DNA from: Xenorhabdus sp014467285
GTDB taxonomy: Bacteria > Pseudomonadota > Gammaproteobacteria > Enterobacterales > Enterobacteriaceae
Assembly (NCBI RefSeq): GCF_014467285.1
Contig: NZ_NKHR01000008.1
Coordinates: 1-64,000, forward strand
Direction of reading: 5' to 3'
Length of the DNA: 64,000 bases
Shown piece by piece: positions 8,600 to 16,767 of this stretch. The translations under genes and the position numbers were made by a program. The first letter of the stretch is position 1. Each line of letters starts with the position of its first letter. Under the pieces are notes generated by a model. It ran no database searches, was not told the origin of the DNA, and saw only the letters and a program-made list of their open reading frames with translations.

Positions 8600-10306
8600 T
8601 TACGTTTCTTGTTTTTCCTCAACTTGCCGCTTACTTTGAATCAGACGAATGGCAAAGTAGAGATCGGGCACCACGATCAAGTCTTCATCGCTGCGACTGA
8701 GTTTATTCTGTTCAATCCAGAAATTAAGTTCCGTTCTGCGCCCTGCCAATACCAATGTCACACCCTTCTCTTTTAATTCCGTAATCAATTCATCCAATGC
8801 AGCAAACACACTGACATCATCGTGGGTAAAACTCACCGCAGCATCGACCACCAGCCATTCAGGACGCTTTAACTCTCTATCCACATGCTGCAATACCCGT
8901 TTTTTAAAGTAGCCAACGTTAAAGTAAGTTAAGGGAGAATTGAAACGATACATCATGATGCCATCTACGGGCTTGATATCATTATCTTGATGGATAGAAC
9001 GTACCATACCTTGTTCATTGACTCCCAACAATTGATCTGATGGCCGGAAAATAATGCGCAGGAATTGCAGCAGCCCCAGTAATACCGCAAAACCTATGCC
9101 ATCAATTACTCCAACCAGTAAAACCGCAACCAATGTGAAAATTGAGAGAATGAACGCCTGACGATTACGTTTCCGATACGACCAGATATTTTTTAAGCTC
9201 AAGAGTGACCATGAGGAAAATATCAAAACAATCCCCAGCGATGATAATGGAATATGCCCCAGAAATTGGGTCATAAATAATAGCACCAACAGAATGGCAC
9301 CGGCGGCAATCACAGACACCATCTGTGTTTTGCCACCAATCGCATCATTAACTGCTGTACGGCTACTGGCAGCACTGACAGCAAATCCTTGTGATAAGGA
9401 AGAAGCGATATTAGCGATACCTAATGCTCTGAGTTCTAAATCCGCATCAACCTGATAGCCATTTTTACTGGCAAAACTATGGGCTGTCATCATAAAACTG
9501 ACAAAGCTGATCACGGCAAGGTTAATGGAGGGAACAACCAAATCACGCAATATGCCAAATTCAAATTCAGGCAGGGGTACAACAGGCAAACCACTCTCCA
9601 TATTACCAACAATCTGAATGCCATATTGATCGAGCTGAAATTGCCAACTGATATAAGTCGACACTAACATTGCTATCAATGGTGCAGGCCAACTTGGCCG
9701 AACAAAGTTAATACAAATCAGCACCAGCAAAGTCATAGCGGACATTCCCACTGTCGGCCAATGAGATTCCAACAGCTTATGAGGAAGAGCAATCAGCCGC
9801 TCGATCAATTCCGCTGGTAAGCCAGAAAGCCCAAACACTTTAGCAAGCTGATCGGCCATAATGGTAATTGCAACACCATTGATAAAGCCTTTCAAAATAG
9901 GACGGGATAAAAAGTCTGCGAATGTCCCCAACCGGAAATGGCTCGCCAGAAGACACCAGAACCCTGTCATTAATGTCATCACAATGGCGAGTTGCCAACG
10001 AATATGTTCATTTCCTAACGCAAGCGGTGTCACAGCAGCAGCAATAACAGCACAAGTTGCCGCATCTGGCCCAACAATCAACTGCCGGGAAGTTCCAAAC
10101 AACGCATAAGCAAACATCGGTAAAATACAGGCATATAAGCCGATAATGGCACTAATCCCCATTAATTCAGCATAAGCAATAGCCACCGGCAGTGCAACCG
10201 CAGCGACTGAGAGACCCGCTCGCACATCATAGCCAAAATATTCTTTACGATAATGACAGAGGCTTTCCAAGCCCGGCATCCAGCGATGTATTCTTTCCCA
10301 CAACAT
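8600..10306 (-). CDS. dauA: SulP-family anion transporter, DauA (YchM)-like
   Basis: A 568-residue SLC26/SulP transporter. The N-terminal membrane domain (about 25-420) shows AYAELMGISAIIGLYACILPMFAYALFG and QLIVGPDAATCAVIA, the SulP signature and substrate-site region. The C-terminal cytosolic STAS domain (about 440-555) contains VVDAAVSFTHDDVSVFAALDEL. E. coli DauA (559 residues) carries succinate and other C4-dicarboxylates at acidic pH; similarity along the whole length suggests the same role, though other SulP proteins move sulfate or bicarbonate. In E. coli the gene is elsewhere (near prs); here it splits yciC from yciB. Confidence 0.85.
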   Translation of the reverse strand: MLWERIHRWMPGLESLCHYRKEYFGYDVRAGLSVAAVALPVAIAYAELMGISAIIGLYACILPMFAYALFGTSRQLIVGPDAATCAVIAAAVTPLALGNEHIRWQLAIVMTLMTGFWCLLASHFRLGTFADFLSRPILKGFINGVAITIMADQLAKVFGLSGLPAELIERLIALPHKLLESHWPTVGMSAMTLLVLICINFVRPSWPAPLIAMLVSTYISWQFQLDQYGIQIVGNMESGLPVVPLPEFEFGILRDLVVPSINLAVISFVSFMMTAHSFASKNGYQVDADLELRALGIANIASSLSQGFAVSAASSRTAVNDAIGGKTQMVSVIAAGAILLVLLFMTQFLGHIPLSSLGIVLIFSSWSLLSLKNIWSYRKRNRQAFILSIFTLVAVLLVGVIDGIGFAVLLGLLQFLRIIFRPSDQLLGVNEQGMVRSIHQDNDIKPVDGIMMYRFNSPLTYFNVGYFKKRVLQHVDRELKRPEWLVVDAAVSFTHDDVSVFAALDELITELKEKGVTLVLAGRRTELNFWIEQNKLSRSDEDLIVVPDLYFAIRLIQSKRQVEEKQET

Positions 10307-10531
10307 GACCTTTATGTCCTTTCGTGAAAATGTTAAGTATTATAATGCGATGTTAAATGAAAACTCACAAGTTCATCACTGACACTTAGTTTTTCGTTCA
10401 TTGTGATAAAATTACACCAACAGATGAAACAAGTTTTTTGGCTCGATAAATAAACCATTTCATTGAGATCTGATACACTCTGGCACAAATTCAAGAACAT
10501 GCCATCCTTGGCATCACGATAGGTTCAATTT

Positions 10532-11068
10532 ATGAAACAACTTTTAGACTTTTTGCCATTAGTCGTTTTTTTTGTTGTCTACAAAATGTATGACATTTTC
10601 TATGCTTCTGGTGCGTTGATTGCAGCCACGGGGTTAGCGGTTGTCATTACTTATTTGCTTTATCGCAAAGTCGAGAAATCTTCCTTAATTACATTTGTCA
10701 TGGTTGCTGTTTTCGGCACATTGACACTTGCTTTCCACAGTGATCTATTTATTAAATGGAAAGTGACTGTCATTTATGCCATTTTTGCCCTGGTTCTACT
10801 TATCAGCCAATGGTTCATGAAAAAACCTTTGATTCAGAAAATGTTAGGTAAAGAGTTAGAATTACCCGATTTCATCTGGAACAGACTGAACATGGCTTGG
10901 GCAATCTTCTTCATAATTTGTGCATTAGCAAATATTTATGTCGCTTTCTGGCTATCTCAAGATATTTGGGTAAACTTTAAAGTGTTCGGGTTAACCGCTT
11001 TGACACTAGTTTTTACTGTATTGAGTGTGGTATATATCTACCGTCATCTGCCTCGCGAACAAAAATAA
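10532..11068 (+). CDS. yciB: Septation/intermembrane protein YciB (IspZ)
   Basis: A 178-residue inner-membrane protein with five predicted helices. It begins MKQLLDFLPLVVFFVVYKMYDIFYASGALI, the characteristic YciB start, and continues with LPDFIWNRLNMAWAIFFI near residue 115. E. coli YciB contributes to cell envelope integrity and links with elongation and division complexes. It precedes yciA on the same strand as in E. coli. The 225 bases upstream hold the divergent promoters for this gene and dauA. Confidence 0.93.
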   Translation: MKQLLDFLPLVVFFVVYKMYDIFYASGALIAATGLAVVITYLLYRKVEKSSLITFVMVAVFGTLTLAFHSDLFIKWKVTVIYAIFALVLLISQWFMKKPLIQKMLGKELELPDFIWNRLNMAWAIFFIICALANIYVAFWLSQDIWVNFKVFGLTALTLVFTVLSVVYIYRHLPREQK

Positions 11069-11087
11069 TATAATGACCCTCATATGG

Positions 11088-11113
11088 ATACCTGCCGGTG
11101 CAGCGGCAGGTAT
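11088..11113 (+). repeat. Hairpin between yciB and yciA
   Basis: ATACCTGCCG-(GTGCAG)-CGGCAGGTAT gives a perfect 10-bp stem in the 77-base gap between two co-directional genes. There is no T-run, so it is more likely an mRNA stability or processing element than a terminator. Confidence 0.55.
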
Positions 11114-11145
11114 GGTTATATTCACCAAATAAAGCAAGTTTTCTA

Positions 11146-11580
11146 ATGACACAACAACAATCCTTACCAAACGGAGAATTGGTTCTCCGTACACTGGCCA
11201 TGCCCGCTGATACCAATGCCAATGGGGATATTTTCGGTGGCTGGCTGATGTCTCAAATGGATATTGGCGGCGCAATTCTGGCAAAAGAGATTGCACTGGG
11301 ACGCGTAGTAACTGTTAGCGTGAATGGCATCAGTTTTCTGAAACCGGTTGCGGTAGGTGACGTCGTATGCTGTTATGCCCGTTGTCTCAAAACGGGAAAT
11401 TCATCTATTACCATTCATATTGAAGTTTGGGTGAAAAAAGTCGCTTCTGAGCCTGTTGGGCAACGTTACCGTGCAACAGAAGCGGTTTTCACGTATGTCG
11501 CCGTTGATGAAAATAATCGTTCTCGCCCTCTTCCTGAAGATAAAAGACACTTCAAATTGGAAGGTAGTGATTCAGAGTAA
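11146..11580 (+). CDS. yciA: Acyl-CoA thioester hydrolase YciA
   Basis: A hot-dog fold thioesterase (144 residues) that hydrolyses a broad range of acyl-CoAs. The signature NANGDIFGGWLMSQMDIGGAI contains the catalytic Asp and nucleotide loop; VSVNGISFLKPVAVGDVV completes the domain. The start at 11146 (MTQQQSLPNGELVLRT) matches the family; the frame extends upstream without a good start. It is followed by a terminator shared with convergent tonB, as in E. coli. Confidence 0.93.
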   Translation: MTQQQSLPNGELVLRTLAMPADTNANGDIFGGWLMSQMDIGGAILAKEIALGRVVTVSVNGISFLKPVAVGDVVCCYARCLKTGNSSITIHIEVWVKKVASEPVGQRYRATEAVFTYVAVDENNRSRPLPEDKRHFKLEGSDSE

Positions 11581-11608
11581 CGGTTTATAAAAAATAATTC
11601 GTGAATTA

Positions 11609-11629
11609 AAGGAGCGTTTTCCGCTCCTT
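11609..11629. terminator. Bidirectional terminator between yciA and tonB
   Basis: AAGGAGCG-TTTTC-CGCTCCTT stem-loop between convergent genes. A shared bidirectional terminator at this same junction is known from E. coli tonB. Confidence 0.75.
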
Positions 11630-11654
11630 CACCTTGAATAGAAAATATGTCGAC

Positions 11655-12383
11655 CTATCGTGTTTGCGAAATACCCGTTATTCTAAACTCGATAGTCGCT
11701 TCATACCCAATAGCAGGTATTTTTTCATAACGCCACTTTCTCATGGCATTTTTCACATAACGTTCAAAGACATTTTTAGGGTTTGCAGAAATAATTTCAA
11801 TGTTCCTGATGCGCCCATCTTCATCAACATCAAACTTGACCTTCACCGTCCCTTCTGTGCCCAACTGCTGCGCTCTGGGAGGATATTCAGGGTTTGGTCT
11901 GCTCAAAGCTCTTGGCCCACTTCTAACATTAGTATTATTACTTACAGCAGAATCCGGCGATTTTTGATCATTCAGATTCTTCGCTATCTGGGTATTCTGA
12001 TCAGAAACAGGTTTCAACGGCTGGTCTGAGATTTTTTCTGTCTTTTTCTCTATTGGCTTAGGCTCTTTTTTGACAATCTTTTTCTCTTCTCGCTTTTTCA
12101 CTTCCGGTTTCTTTTCCGGTTTAGGCAGAGCGATTTTCGCAATAGGCTCAGGTTCTGGCTCTGGTGTCGGTGGTTCAGGAACAGATTCAGGTATGGCTGA
12201 CTCAGAAACAGATGTCTCTTCAGCGGCCAATTGGATCATGGCAACAGCCATAGGAACGGGTTCTGATTGCTTTTCAGGTTTGATAGCCTGAAAAAGTGCC
12301 GCAGCAATAGAAATATGTAAACAAACGGAAAATAGTATCGGCCAATGTATCCAACGCATAAGAAAATTCTTGCTTAGCAGCAT
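11655..12383 (-). CDS. tonB: Energy-transducing protein TonB
   Basis: A 242-residue protein that couples the proton-motive force, via ExbB/ExbD, to outer-membrane siderophore and cobalamin receptors. An N-terminal membrane anchor (about 9-33, with the functional His in LHISIAAALF) is followed by a Pro/Glu then Lys-rich spacer (about 68-125, PEPPTPEPEPEP and KPEKKPEVKKREEKK). The C-terminal domain (about 155-242) shows RPNPEYPPRAQQLGTEGTV and MRKWRYEKIP. A Fur-type box overlaps the promoter region, so iron starvation should induce it. The length and architecture are normal. Confidence 0.95.
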   Translation of the reverse strand: MLLSKNFLMRWIHWPILFSVCLHISIAAALFQAIKPEKQSEPVPMAVAMIQLAAEETSVSESAIPESVPEPPTPEPEPEPIAKIALPKPEKKPEVKKREEKKIVKKEPKPIEKKTEKISDQPLKPVSDQNTQIAKNLNDQKSPDSAVSNNTNVRSGPRALSRPNPEYPPRAQQLGTEGTVKVKFDVDEDGRIRNIEIISANPKNVFERYVKNAMRKWRYEKIPAIGYEATIEFRITGISQTR

Positions 12384-12416
12384 GATAGTCAGTTTCAGAT
12401 AACCACTAGTTTAAAT

Positions 12417-12435
12417 GCAAATGACTATCATATTC
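12417..12435 (-). promoter_or_regulatory. Fur box upstream of tonB
   Basis: On the minus strand GAATATGATAGTCATTTGC matches the 19-base Fur consensus GATAATGATAATCATTATC at 14 positions. It lies 34 bases before the tonB start. A second ATGATAGTCA, in the opposite orientation, overlaps the start codon (12381-12391). Confidence 0.65.
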
Positions 12436-12476
12436 AATCATGAATCAAAAACATCTATACCATGCTGCACACTCTG

Positions 12477-12656
12477 CTAAAGCCATTCCAGATTCTGGAT
12501 AAACAAAATCGACCTACGGCGATTGCAAGAATCTGTTTTACGTAATTTATAAATACGAAGATTACGGCGCGATTGATCTTCTAGCCAGCGTCGGCGACGA
12601 CGGATACTTTGGCGGATCATCCGCCAGCGCCCTACTTCATTTCTGCTATGTTTCAT
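12477..12656 (-). CDS. yciY: YciY family small basic protein
   Basis: A 59-residue, strongly basic protein. MKHSRNEVGRWRMIRQ and the following RRRRWLEDQSRRNLRI closely resemble E. coli YciY (57 residues, encoded in the same neighbourhood). The start at 12656 is chosen by that alignment; the frame stays open for 24 more codons upstream. The function is unknown; the Arg-rich composition suggests nucleic-acid or ribosome contact, which is inference only. Confidence 0.85.
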   Translation of the reverse strand: MKHSRNEVGRWRMIRQSIRRRRRWLEDQSRRNLRIYKLRKTDSCNRRRSILFIQNLEWL

Positions 12657-12905
12657 AAGACATCCTAAGTCAATTCTTTCATTGTAACGAATAATGTTAT
12701 TCTTAATCCTCACTATCAAGGATGTCAACTAATTGCCCAACCGAGCCGGCACATTGCATTTCTACGAAGCTAAGACAAGTATAGTGTTAATAATATCTAT
12801 AAAAAACTAAGTTCGTGGCAAATTTCCGCCAAATCTTCTTTTAACCCTGAAATCAACTTCCTGTTATGATAGTCTCATATCAGGCTCTGAGCTGATTTAT
12901 TATAC

Positions 12906-12929
12906 AAGCTATTTTACTGTAAATAGCTT
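12906..12929 (+). promoter_or_regulatory. Hairpin in the ldhA leader region
   Basis: AAGCTATTT-TACTGT-AAATAGCTT, a 9-bp perfect stem in the roughly 415-base gap between yciY and ldhA. It follows a plausible promoter (TATGATAG near 12866-12873). There is no T-run, so a structured 5' leader is likelier than a terminator. Nothing else is recognised in this gap. Confidence 0.4.
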
Positions 12930-13071
12930 ATTAGGCGATTTATTCGAGTATAGCGATAGGTAACGCTTAGAACCTTCACCAGATGTCATTATTGTAAGCA
13001 GTTTTGCAGCAAAGTGAATTCAATGAATGGCTCGAATGATTCTACAGTTACTATATGGTGGAGATGTTGTT

Positions 13072-14067
13072 ATGAAATTAGTTGTTTACAGCACAAAGCA
13101 GTATGACCGTAAACATTTTGAAATGCTCAACCAAAAACTTGGCCTTGACTATCATATCGAGTTTTTTGATTTTGCCCTGAGTCCACAAACTGCCAAAAAT
13201 GCGATTGGTGCAGATGCTGTCTGTATTTTTGTCAATGATGACGGTGGGCGTGAAGTCCTACAAGAATTGGCAGAGATGAACATCAAAATCTTGGCATTAC
13301 GTTGTGCCGGGTTCAACAATGTCGATTTAGACGCCGCTAAAGGATTAGGCATTCAAATCGTTCGGGTCCCCGCTTATTCACCTGAATCAGTTGCTGAACA
13401 CACCGTTGGGTTAATGTTATGCCTGAATCGGCGTATTCATCGTGCCTATCAACGTACTCGCGATGCCAACTTTTCTCTGGAAGGCTTGACTGGCTTCAAC
13501 ATGTACAAACGTACCGCAGGTATTATCGGCACGGGAAAAATTGGGCTTGCGACGCTGAGAATTCTGAAAGGTTTTGGTATGCGTTTATTAGCACATGATC
13601 CATACCCAAATCCAGAAGCCTTGGATATGGGCGTAGAATATGTGGACTTAGATACTTTATACGCTGAGTCTGATGTCATTTCTCTACATTGCCCGATGAC
13701 ACCAGGGAATCATCACTTATTGGATGAAACGGCATTCAACAAAATGAAAGATGGCGTGATGATTATTAATACTAGCCGGGGCGCCTTAATTGATTCTATT
13801 GCGGCCATTAATGCCTTAAAACAGCAAAAAATTGGCGCATTGGGTATGGATGTTTACGAAAACGAACGCGATTTATTCTTTGAAGATAAATCAAACGACG
13901 TTATTCAAGATGATATTTTCCGCCGTTTATCTTCCTGCCATAATGTACTGTTCACTGGCCATCAAGCATTTTTAACAGAGGAAGCGTTAACCAGCATCAG
14001 TGAAACAACGTTACAAAATATCCAGCAATTAACTTCTGGAGAACCTTGTCCGAATATTGTTGGGTAA
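13072..14067 (+). CDS. ldhA: Fermentative D-lactate dehydrogenase
   Basis: Reduces pyruvate to D-lactate with NADH in mixed-acid fermentation. The start at 13072 (MKLVVYSTKQYDRKHF) has GGAGA 8 bases ahead and gives 331 residues, the E. coli LdhA size. The NAD-binding motif GTGKIG is at about 153-158. The D-hydroxyacid dehydrogenase signatures follow: the catalytic Arg in INTSRGALID, the Glu in MDVYENE and the His in FTGHQAFLTEEA. hslJ follows 24 bases later as in E. coli. Confidence 0.96.
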   Translation: MKLVVYSTKQYDRKHFEMLNQKLGLDYHIEFFDFALSPQTAKNAIGADAVCIFVNDDGGREVLQELAEMNIKILALRCAGFNNVDLDAAKGLGIQIVRVPAYSPESVAEHTVGLMLCLNRRIHRAYQRTRDANFSLEGLTGFNMYKRTAGIIGTGKIGLATLRILKGFGMRLLAHDPYPNPEALDMGVEYVDLDTLYAESDVISLHCPMTPGNHHLLDETAFNKMKDGVMIINTSRGALIDSIAAINALKQQKIGALGMDVYENERDLFFEDKSNDVIQDDIFRRLSSCHNVLFTGHQAFLTEEALTSISETTLQNIQQLTSGEPCPNIVG

Positions 14068-14091
14068 TCTCAACAAACATCAGGAGATAAA

Positions 14092-14526
14092 ATGAAAAAA
14101 GCGATTCCGTTAGTGGTCGCCACCTTGTTACTCACAGCATGTCAATCTTCGGGGGTCAACGCCACGGGGAATGTCAGCGTCAGGGATCTAAAGAATCATC
14201 ATTTTGCTTTAGTCAGTGTCAATAGTGAGGAAGTTTCAAATAAAGAAGACAGCAAACTTTCTATTGCGTTTGATGAAAGATTGGGTATTTCAGGCGCAAT
14301 GTGCAACAGTTTTGGGGGAGTAAGTAAATTAAAGAACAACATATTGACAGTAAAAATTTTGAACAATAGCCGGATATACTGTATCAATGAAAGACTCAAT
14401 CAATGGGATAATGTACTCATTGAAATGCTAACTAAAGGAGCAAAAGTTAGCTTAATAGGCAAGCAACTTACATTGGTTAATGGCAAAAATACGTTGGTTT
14501 ATATTCTGCGGGATCTTGACCAATAA
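14092..14526 (+). CDS. hslJ: HslJ-like META-domain lipoprotein
   Basis: A 144-residue lipoprotein; the signal peptide ends in the lipobox LLTAC (Cys 17). The META domain has LKNHHFALVSVNSEEV, then GISGAMCNSFGG resembling the family's G-x-x-x-C-N-x-F motif, and a C-terminal TLVYILRDL. E. coli HslJ is a heat-inducible outer-membrane lipoprotein that raises novobiocin resistance. Position after ldhA, spacing (24 bases) and an AGGAG site support the call. Sequence divergence is high relative to E. coli. Confidence 0.85.
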   Translation: MKKAIPLVVATLLLTACQSSGVNATGNVSVRDLKNHHFALVSVNSEEVSNKEDSKLSIAFDERLGISGAMCNSFGGVSKLKNNILTVKILNNSRIYCINERLNQWDNVLIEMLTKGAKVSLIGKQLTLVNGKNTLVYILRDLDQ

Positions 14527-14710
14527 CCTTATGTGAAATAGCACTCACTCAGCCTGATACCACATTTTTCCTCGCTTTGAATATTTTACCTTACATTATA
14601 GTTTGATTACCCAGTAGGCTACTGGGTAATCTGTTAATACTAATTCCGAAATTTTATTATTCTTTATCATATTAAAAATTGTAGAGTGACTACCTAATAT
14701 CCGGCATCAT

Positions 14711-14731
14711 AAAAACCTCGCCGAAGCGAGG
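14711..14731 (-). terminator. Rho-independent terminator of the small membrane ORF
   Basis: On the minus strand CCTCGC-TTCG-GCGAGG (an extra-stable UUCG tetraloop) is followed by TTTTT. It lies 29 bases after the stop codon of the 27-residue frame at 14760-14843, showing that this strand is transcribed as a discrete unit. Confidence 0.85.
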
Positions 14732-14759
14732 CTACAGAGTTGATTTTAATTTCATGTTC

Positions 14760-14843
14760 TTAAGACAATATAACACCAATCGTTAATGTTATGGCAATCC
14801 AAACCCCTACAAACGTTATATAGCTCATCAATCTGTTATTCAT
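14760..14843 (-). CDS. Small single-span membrane peptide (27 residues), unrecognised
   Basis: A very short frame starting MNNRLMSYITFVGVWIAI and ending in GVILS, i.e. a few polar residues then about 20 hydrophobic ones forming one membrane helix. It has a strong ribosome site (GGGAG, 7 bases before ATG) and a perfect terminator just downstream, which together argue that it is real. No named family is recognised. It lies 254 bases downstream of a GhoS-like gene on the same strand, recalling the E. coli ghoS-ghoT order in which GhoT is a small membrane toxin, although GhoT is twice this length. An inverted repeat CCATAC/GTATGG (14961-14990) lies in the likely promoter region. Confidence 0.6.
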   Translation of the reverse strand: MNNRLMSYITFVGVWIAITLTIGVILS

Positions 14844-15097
14844 TTTTACTCTCCCTTGTTATCAAACAAATTTCTCTAGCTGCACGGTAGTGGCTTTGAC
14901 TGTCTGATACAGAAACCGTACCAACAGTACTTCATATATATTAGTTAAGCAGCATAAGTACCATACTAATATTTATTACAATAGGTATGGAATTGGCAGG
15001 GTTGTTGTAAAAACAGAACAATAATTGAATGATGAGACGAATCAGATCATGATATTCAAATCATAAGGGCTAATAATTTAGCCCACGATATAAAAAA

Positions 15098-15409
15098 TCA
15101 CTCACCTGAACCGGATTCAGTGTGTTGTTTTTCGGGATAGAGCGATGCACTCCAGTTACTGTAAGTACAGACAAATATTGAAGGATCTTTGTTTGAAAAC
15201 GGCGTAGCCATAGATCTAATTTTTTCTGCTAATTCGATAGATTCCATTGAAGAACTACCAATATAAGTTCCACTAGGAAGACGATGCCATTTCCCGTTAG
15301 GAAAACGGATAGATTGGCTGAATTGATTCGCCGTCATCCTTTTATGTAATTTTTCATAACCGTCAGAACCTGTGCCATAAAGTTCCACGCGAATCAAATA
15401 ACTTGCCAT
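15098..15409 (-). CDS. GhoS-like (DUF2622-type) protein, possible endoribonuclease antitoxin
   Basis: A 103-residue protein from the start MASYLIRVELYG, chosen for the AAGGAAAGAG ribosome site just before it; the frame continues 45 codons upstream without such a site. The pattern (YLIRVELY...YEKLHKRM..NQFSQSIRFPNG.WHRLPSGTY...SIELAEKIRSMA...WSASLY) resembles the ferredoxin-like GhoS fold. In E. coli, GhoS is an RNase that cuts ghoT mRNA in a type V toxin-antitoxin pair. Family assignment is by eye and the RNase function is inferred. Downstream are a weak hairpin GGGCTAA/TTAGCCC (about 15067-15083) and the small membrane ORF. The neighbour ycgN is co-directional but probably independent. Confidence 0.6.
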   Translation of the reverse strand: MASYLIRVELYGTGSDGYEKLHKRMTANQFSQSIRFPNGKWHRLPSGTYIGSSSMESIELAEKIRSMATPFSNKDPSIFVCTYSNWSASLYPEKQHTESGSGE

Positions 15410-15592
15410 TTCTCTTTCCTTGTATTGACTATTGAACATCCAAGTTATCAGTTTTCCTTTACTGTTTAAAGCCAGAAAAGCGAGAGAAAAATCCGATATT
15501 AATGGCAATTTCAGAACTTGCATTATATGCCTATGTGTCCCCAAATTGCCATTATTGATATAAAATCCCTTTTATATCAATAAATAAAATAA

Positions 15593-16039
15593 CTATTCAG
15601 GCTTATTAAGAATATGATCTTCCCATTCCACGACATCTACTTCACGTACAGCAATATGCCTGACAGAAACACGTTCCGCATGCATGGCTGATTTTGAACC
15701 ACTAATCAATGGATGCCACGGTAGAAGTTTTTTCCCTTCACCAATTAAACGGTAAGCGCAAGTTTTCGGCAACCATTCAAAGGTGATCATATTTTCACGA
15801 GTCAATTTGATACAATCAGGTTCATACCTGAAACGATCTTCGTAATTCTTGCACTGGCAGGTTTTAATATTCAATTGATTACAAGCGACATTGGTGAAAT
15901 AAATTTCATCAGTATCTTCGTCCATCAATTTATGCAGGCAGCACTGGCCGCAGCCATCACATAATGCTTCCCACTCTTGGTCTGTCATTTGCTCCAGGGT
16001 TTTCACCTGCCAGAAAGGTTGAGACATAATTTCTGTCAT
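15593..16039 (-). CDS. ycgN: YcgN family cysteine-cluster protein (UPF0260)
   Basis: A 148-residue protein of the YkgJ/YcgN cysteine-cluster family, likely binding a metal or FeS centre. LCDGCGQCCLHKLMDEDTDE and the IKTCQCKNY, EPDCIKLT and PKTCAYRL segments supply eight or so conserved cysteines, and the ending SVRHIAVREV...HILNKPE matches E. coli YcgN almost residue for residue. The biochemical role is unknown. It follows ycgM by 9 bases in a minus-strand operon as in E. coli. Confidence 0.93.
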   Translation of the reverse strand: MTEIMSQPFWQVKTLEQMTDQEWEALCDGCGQCCLHKLMDEDTDEIYFTNVACNQLNIKTCQCKNYEDRFRYEPDCIKLTRENMITFEWLPKTCAYRLIGEGKKLLPWHPLISGSKSAMHAERVSVRHIAVREVDVVEWEDHILNKPE

Positions 16040-16048
16040 TCCTTATGG

Positions 16049-16705
16049 TTAAATCACTCTGGTTGTCAGAATGTGCTCATTAAGAGAGACATTCAACACA
16101 TCACCAGATTGTAGTGGCCCCACACCTTCCGGCGTTCCCGTCAGGATAATATCGCCCGGGCGTAGGGTAAAAAAGCGCGACATATAGCTAATCAATGGGA
16201 TGATTGGCGTTCGCATGTCACTCGTATTGCCGTTTTGGCGCAATTCGCCATTTATTGTTAAAGAAAGTTGAGCATTTTGTGGATCACCAAAGTCATTGAC
16301 AGGGATAAAACCCGATATCGGGCATGATCTGTCAAATGACTTACTCTTTTCCCACGGTTGCCCCGATTGTTTAAATTCACGCTGCAAATCACGCAATGTT
16401 AAATCCAATGCAACCGCAAAACCAGCAATTGCCTGACTGACCCGCTCCTCATTGGCATTTTTGAGCGTTGAACCAATCAAGACAGCCAGTTCAATTTCAT
16501 GGTGTACAGAACCCAATTCCTGTGGGATGAAAACAGGCTGACAAAGATCACAAAGCGCCGTTTCAGGTTTGATGAATATTACTGGCTCTTCAGTGGGTTG
16601 AGAGCCCATCTCTTTCATATGATTGACATAATTACTACCGACACAAACCACTTTATTAGCAGGACAATCCAGCAGTACACCTTGCCAATCCCGATGCTGG
16701 TACAT
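16049..16705 (-). CDS. ycgM: Fumarylacetoacetate hydrolase family protein YcgM
   Basis: A 218-residue member of the FAH family. KVVCVGSNYVNHMKEMG at the start, VHHEIELAVLIG with the metal-binding Glu pair, ALDLTLRDLQ and the closing GDIILTGTPEGVGPLQSGD are the FAH hallmarks. Homologues act as acylpyruvate hydrolases or oxaloacetate tautomerases on small keto-acids. It sits 9 bases ahead of ycgN in a probable operon. Confidence 0.93.
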   Translation of the reverse strand: MYQHRDWQGVLLDCPANKVVCVGSNYVNHMKEMGSQPTEEPVIFIKPETALCDLCQPVFIPQELGSVHHEIELAVLIGSTLKNANEERVSQAIAGFAVALDLTLRDLQREFKQSGQPWEKSKSFDRSCPISGFIPVNDFGDPQNAQLSLTINGELRQNGNTSDMRTPIIPLISYMSRFFTLRPGDIILTGTPEGVGPLQSGDVLNVSLNEHILTTRVI

Positions 16706-16737
16706 AACTTTCTTCCTTCATCTAGTTTTCAACCCAC

Positions 16738-16759
16738 TTATACCCGTCGTCTTTCAAAG
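16738..16759. repeat. Solitary end of a TATACCC-type palindromic repeat
   Basis: TTATACCCGTCGTCTTTCAA resembles one arm of the TATACCC...GGGTATA repeats common in Photorhabdus/Xenorhabdus intergenic DNA. A related arm (ACCCGAACGTCGTCTTTCAA) occurs at 20255-20274. Confidence 0.4.
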
Positions 16760-16767
16760 CCCGATTT

